DNA from: Methanobacteriaceae archaeon
GTDB lineage: Archaea > Methanobacteriota > Methanobacteria > Methanobacteriales > Methanobacteriaceae
Direction of reading: 5' to 3'
DNA: 64,000 nucleotides
NCBI GenBank assembly: GCA_030016715.1
Contig: JASEJD010000002.1
Span: 62,001-126,000, forward strand
Position numbers and translations under genes: made by a program
In this document: one piece after another, positions 61,571-64,000 of the stretch
How positions within the stretch are numbered: position 1 is the first letter of the stretch
Layout of the letters: each line of letters starts with the position of its first letter
The notes under the pieces: generated by a model
What the model saw: only the letters and a program-made list of their open reading frames with translations
What the model was told of the DNA's origin: nothing
Databases searched by the model: none

Positions 61571-62407
61571 TTAGTTGCTTATTAATGTAAAAATTAATAC
61601 CGATGCCCCTACAATCCAGCAGTAATAGGCAAATATCAAAAGATTTCTTTCTTTGATTAATTTTAACATTAATTTTATGGCAATATAACCAGATATTGCT
61701 GCTGCAACGAACCCCAACAGATAAAATCCAGTATTCGTATCAAAACCACTACCAATATCATTTATTTGGACTATTGCAGCCCCCAATATTGCAGGTATAG
61801 ATAATAAAAAACTAAAACGGGCTGTTAATTCTCTTTCCATACCTAAAAATAATCCTGATGATATAGTTGCCCCTGAACGGGAAATACCTGGAGCAATAGC
61901 ACATGCTTGTGCAATACCCACAATTATTGAATTTTTTACAGTCATTTCTTTAAGACTAGTCTTATCTATAATTCTTCGGGATACCATTTCTGAACCCCAC
62001 AGAAGAAAACCTGTGATAATTAGAAAGAATGAAACTGCTGTTAAATTACCAAACAAACTTTCAAAAAAGTCTTCAAGTAAAATACCAGCTAATGCTGCAG
62101 GTATTGTACCTATTAATACAAACCAAGCCATTTTTTTGAATTGGTCTTCTTCTAGCCCTTCTTTAAACTGTCCTTTAGATATATCCATTAAACTGGAGAA
62201 GAATGATTTTATCATGTGCACCAGGTCGTCCCTAAAATATAAAATTACAGCTAAAAGACTTCCAACATGAAGCATGGTATCAAAAGCAAGATCTGGACTT
62301 ATTCCAATTAACTCGTGCATGAATACCAGATGACCTGAGCTACTTATTGGTAAAAATTCTGTTAAACCTTGTACTATACCTAAAATCAATGCTTGAATAA
62401 TATCCAT
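61571..62407 (-). CDS. uppP: undecaprenyl-diphosphatase-like lipid-carrier phosphatase (UppP/BacA)
   Basis: 278 aa from the ATG at 62407, with GGTGAT four bases upstream (a GTG within that site is in frame but unlikely). It recycles polyprenyl diphosphate to the monophosphate for cell-wall and glycan assembly. Motifs are GLTEFLPISSSGHLVFMHELIG near the N-terminus and ACAIAPGISRSGATISSGLFLG with the catalytic residues. About eight helices are visible. In pseudomurein-containing methanogens it would serve the wall precursor carrier. Confidence 0.95.
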   Translation of the reverse strand: MDIIQALILGIVQGLTEFLPISSSGHLVFMHELIGISPDLAFDTMLHVGSLLAVILYFRDDLVHMIKSFFSSLMDISKGQFKEGLEEDQFKKMAWFVLIGTIPAALAGILLEDFFESLFGNLTAVSFFLIITGFLLWGSEMVSRRIIDKTSLKEMTVKNSIIVGIAQACAIAPGISRSGATISSGLFLGMERELTARFSFLLSIPAILGAAIVQINDIGSGFDTNTGFYLLGFVAAAISGYIAIKLMLKLIKERNLLIFAYYCWIVGASVLIFTLISN

Positions 62408-62468
62408 TTTTATCACCTAATAAATGCAAATAATAATTAAATATAATTTTTCAAAAAGAGTATAATAA

Positions 62469-62490
62469 GTTATAAGTTATAACTTATAAC
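62469..62490. promoter_or_regulatory. 22-bp perfect palindrome between ilvE and uppP
   Basis: The half-site GTTATAAGTTA (62469-62479) is followed by its exact complement. It starts 10 bp after the ilvE stop and lies about 20 bp upstream of the likely uppP TATA element (62441-62450). It may be an operator or an AT-only terminator hairpin of ilvE; the weak T-rich tail leaves both open. Confidence 0.45.
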
Positions 62491-62500
62491 ACATATTTAA

Positions 62501-63421
62501 TTAAATAAAAGTCAACCATCCATATTCATCTTTATGGCTACCTTCAACAATACTGAAAAATTTATCTTGAAGTTCTCTAGTTATTTTCCCACGAAATCCA
62601 TCGCCAACTAAAATTTTATCTACAGATCGTACTGGAGTTACCTCAGCAGCAGTACCTGTTAAAAATATTTCATCAGCCAAATAAAGCATTTCCCGCGGCA
62701 AAGCTTCTTCTTTTACAGTAATATCCATTTCTTCAGCCAAAGTGATGATAGAATTTCTAGTTATTCCCTCCAAAATAGATGCGGAAATTGGAGTAGTATA
62801 TAGAACCTCATCTTTTACTATAAAGATATTTTCTCCACTTCCTTCACTGACTTGCCCTTGGTAATCTAGTATAATGCCCTCATCATAACCATTGGCCATT
62901 GCTTCCATTTTTACTAATTGTGAGTTCATGTAATTTGCGCCAGCTTTAGCCAAGTTAGGAAGGGTATCAGGAGCCATTCTCCGCCAACTTGAGACCCCAA
63001 CATCAACACCATATTCTAGTGCTTCAGTTCCTAGATATTTTCCCCATTTCCAAGCGGCAACAATAACTTCCAATGGACAGTTTAAAGGATTAACACCCAA
63101 TTCACTGTAACCTCTAAATATGAAAGGTCTTATATAGCATTCAGCTAATTTATTCATGTTCACGGTATCAATTACAGCTTGACTTAAATATTCTACTGAG
63201 TATGGCACTTCCATACGATATATCTTAGCAGAATTAAGTAATCGTTTAACATGGTCCTGCAATCGGAATATTGCAGGTCCATTTTTTGTTTGATAACATC
63301 TTATTCCTTCAAAAACACTGGAACCATAATGTATAACATGGGATAATACATGAACATTTGCATCTTTCCAATCAACGAGTTTTCCATTAAACCATATTTT
63401 TCCGGCTTCATTCCAGGCCAT
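62501..63421 (-). CDS. ilvE: branched-chain amino acid aminotransferase
   Basis: 306-aa class IV PLP aminotransferase making leucine, isoleucine and valine. The class IV pattern is seen in [34 protein letters not shown], the PLP-lysine region [46 protein letters not shown], and LTRNS-like [16 protein letters not shown]. It links to the leu genes at 22.7 kb by pathway, not by position. Confidence 0.96.
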   Translation of the reverse strand: MAWNEAGKIWFNGKLVDWKDANVHVLSHVIHYGSSVFEGIRCYQTKNGPAIFRLQDHVKRLLNSAKIYRMEVPYSVEYLSQAVIDTVNMNKLAECYIRPFIFRGYSELGVNPLNCPLEVIVAAWKWGKYLGTEALEYGVDVGVSSWRRMAPDTLPNLAKAGANYMNSQLVKMEAMANGYDEGIILDYQGQVSEGSGENIFIVKDEVLYTTPISASILEGITRNSIITLAEEMDITVKEEALPREMLYLADEIFLTGTAAEVTPVRSVDKILVGDGFRGKITRELQDKFFSIVEGSHKDEYGWLTFI

Positions 63422-63653
63422 TTACATTACCTCAATTTTTTACTATTTTTTGATTTGTCTAAATTTGATCCAAGAATAATAGATTTCCATCATAATAAAT
63501 AATCTAAAGCACTTTTAAGCTTCAAATTTATTAATTATTTTATCTAATAAACATAGAAGTCAACTAATATATAGTATTTTTTAATTAATAATTATTTAGT
63601 GAATTTAGCATAGTAACATTATTTAATAAAGTCTATTTTTTTGCCGCGGAAAA

Positions 63654-63662
63654 GTTTATATA
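63654..63662 (+). promoter_or_regulatory. box A (TATA) of tRNA-Val
   Basis: GTTTATATA with the upstream purine-rich CGGAAAA (BRE) stands about 37 bp before the tRNA 5' end, which predicts a short 5' leader of about 10 nt. The surrounding DNA is AT-rich, but this element matches the archaeal consensus closely. Confidence 0.65.
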
Positions 63663-63695
63663 CTCACTTTAACAATAATCAGAAATACTCACTTG

Positions 63696-63767
<72 letters not shown>

Positions 63768-63933
63768 CTAGATTTCATATTTCTTTTTACTATAATATAA
63801 AACAGTCTAAAACTTAAAACATAATTTTTACATTATTTTATTTCATATAGTTGATAATAAGCTAATATAAATATCAATATTAAGTTATAATACTTTTTTA
63901 TTAATACTTAAAAAATAAAATTTTCAGAAAATT

Positions 63934-64000
63934 ATGAGCAGAATCAGGATCAAAAGAGATACGAAGAAGATAGTAGTGCCTCTCAGTAGAGTAACGGTTA
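63934..64000 (+). CDS. possible 5' end of a gene cut by the window edge
   Basis: An ATG at 63934 opens 22 codons to the edge, giving a basic start (SRIRIKRDTKKIVVPLSRVT). Base composition becomes noticeably less AT-rich here than in the preceding spacer, which supports coding, but no ribosome site is visible and no family can be named. Confidence 0.3.
   Translation, partial: MSRIRIKRDTKKIVVPLSRVTV

Overview
The window is a 64 kb, AT-rich chromosomal segment of a hydrogenotrophic methanogen, most likely a member of the Methanobacteriales (Methanobacterium or a close relative). The evidence is a soluble heterodisulfide reductase subunit HdrA, methanogenesis marker protein 11, the F430/cobalamin genes cfbA, cbiH, cbiG, cbiB and cobT, archaeal replication proteins (Orc1/Cdc6, PolD small subunit, RPA, RadA, Hef, RecJ/GAN-type nuclease), a Kae1-Bud32 fusion, an archaeal-type AdoMet synthetase, and Shine-Dalgarno sites of the form GGAGGTGATC. 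From memory, the gene order purL-ileS-mat-glyA-hdrA-radA-RPA-leuCDB-nifS-ribH and, later, cdc6-pyrB resembles Methanothermobacter thermautotrophicus. No transposase, CRISPR array or prophage is visible, so this is a conserved core region with a few accessory genes.

Layout. 0.1-3.5 kb: an ABC-2 type exporter (ATPase and two permeases). 3.5-12.2 kb, minus strand: an unknown membrane protein, a polyprenol/diacylglycerol kinase-like protein, purL, ileS and AdoMet synthetase. 12.3-19.8 kb: DUF192 and HEAT-repeat proteins, a DmrB-type flavoprotein, glyA, hdrA, an AEC permease and radA. 20-22.4 kb: a large RPA with six OB-type modules. 22.7-27.3 kb, plus strand: leuC-leuD-leuB, a SufS-like cysteine desulfurase, a 25-codon membrane micro-ORF and ribH. 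27.3-38.8 kb: a C39-type peptidase, Mmp11, a GT2 glycosyltransferase with an exterior AbrB-like tail, a double-domain PurE, a UbiD decarboxylase, amrS-thiL, cfbA-DUF35, and a pair of pilin-like secreted proteins. 38.8-47.4 kb: an MgtE-like transporter with a PhoU/TrkA-C partner, corrinoid genes, the PolD small subunit and a FucA-type aldolase. 48.0-48.8 kb: a replication origin with seven ORB repeats next to orc1/cdc6. 50-59.5 kb, minus strand: pyrB, trmI, hef, aconitase X, a DHH nuclease, rpsO, rdgB and kae1-bud32. 59.7-64 kb: cobT, a SpoIIM-like membrane protein, uppP, ilvE and tRNA-Val.

Functional themes. Replication and repair genes cluster around the origin (RadA and RPA to its left, PolD small subunit and Cdc6 beside it, Hef and the RecJ-like nuclease to its right). 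Aconitase X at 54.2 kb and UbiD at 32.3 kb could supply two steps of the archaeal modified mevalonate pathway. UppP and the polyprenol-kinase-like protein fit lipid-carrier metabolism. GlyA and the DmrB-like flavoprotein sit together and both connect to tetrahydromethanopterin chemistry.

The less ordinary points are: the ORB array and one isolated near-perfect ORB 37 kb away; two genes whose frame and Shine-Dalgarno position point to an ATT start codon; a candidate small RNA with interleaved inverted repeats between glyA and hdrA; a perfect 13-bp palindrome inside the predicted hdrA core promoter; a 22-bp palindrome between ilvE and uppP; a PurE whose second domain has lost the catalytic His motif; and the pilin-like pair with shared Cys/His-rich motifs. 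All of this was read by eye. Family assignments rest on remembered motifs, not on searches.
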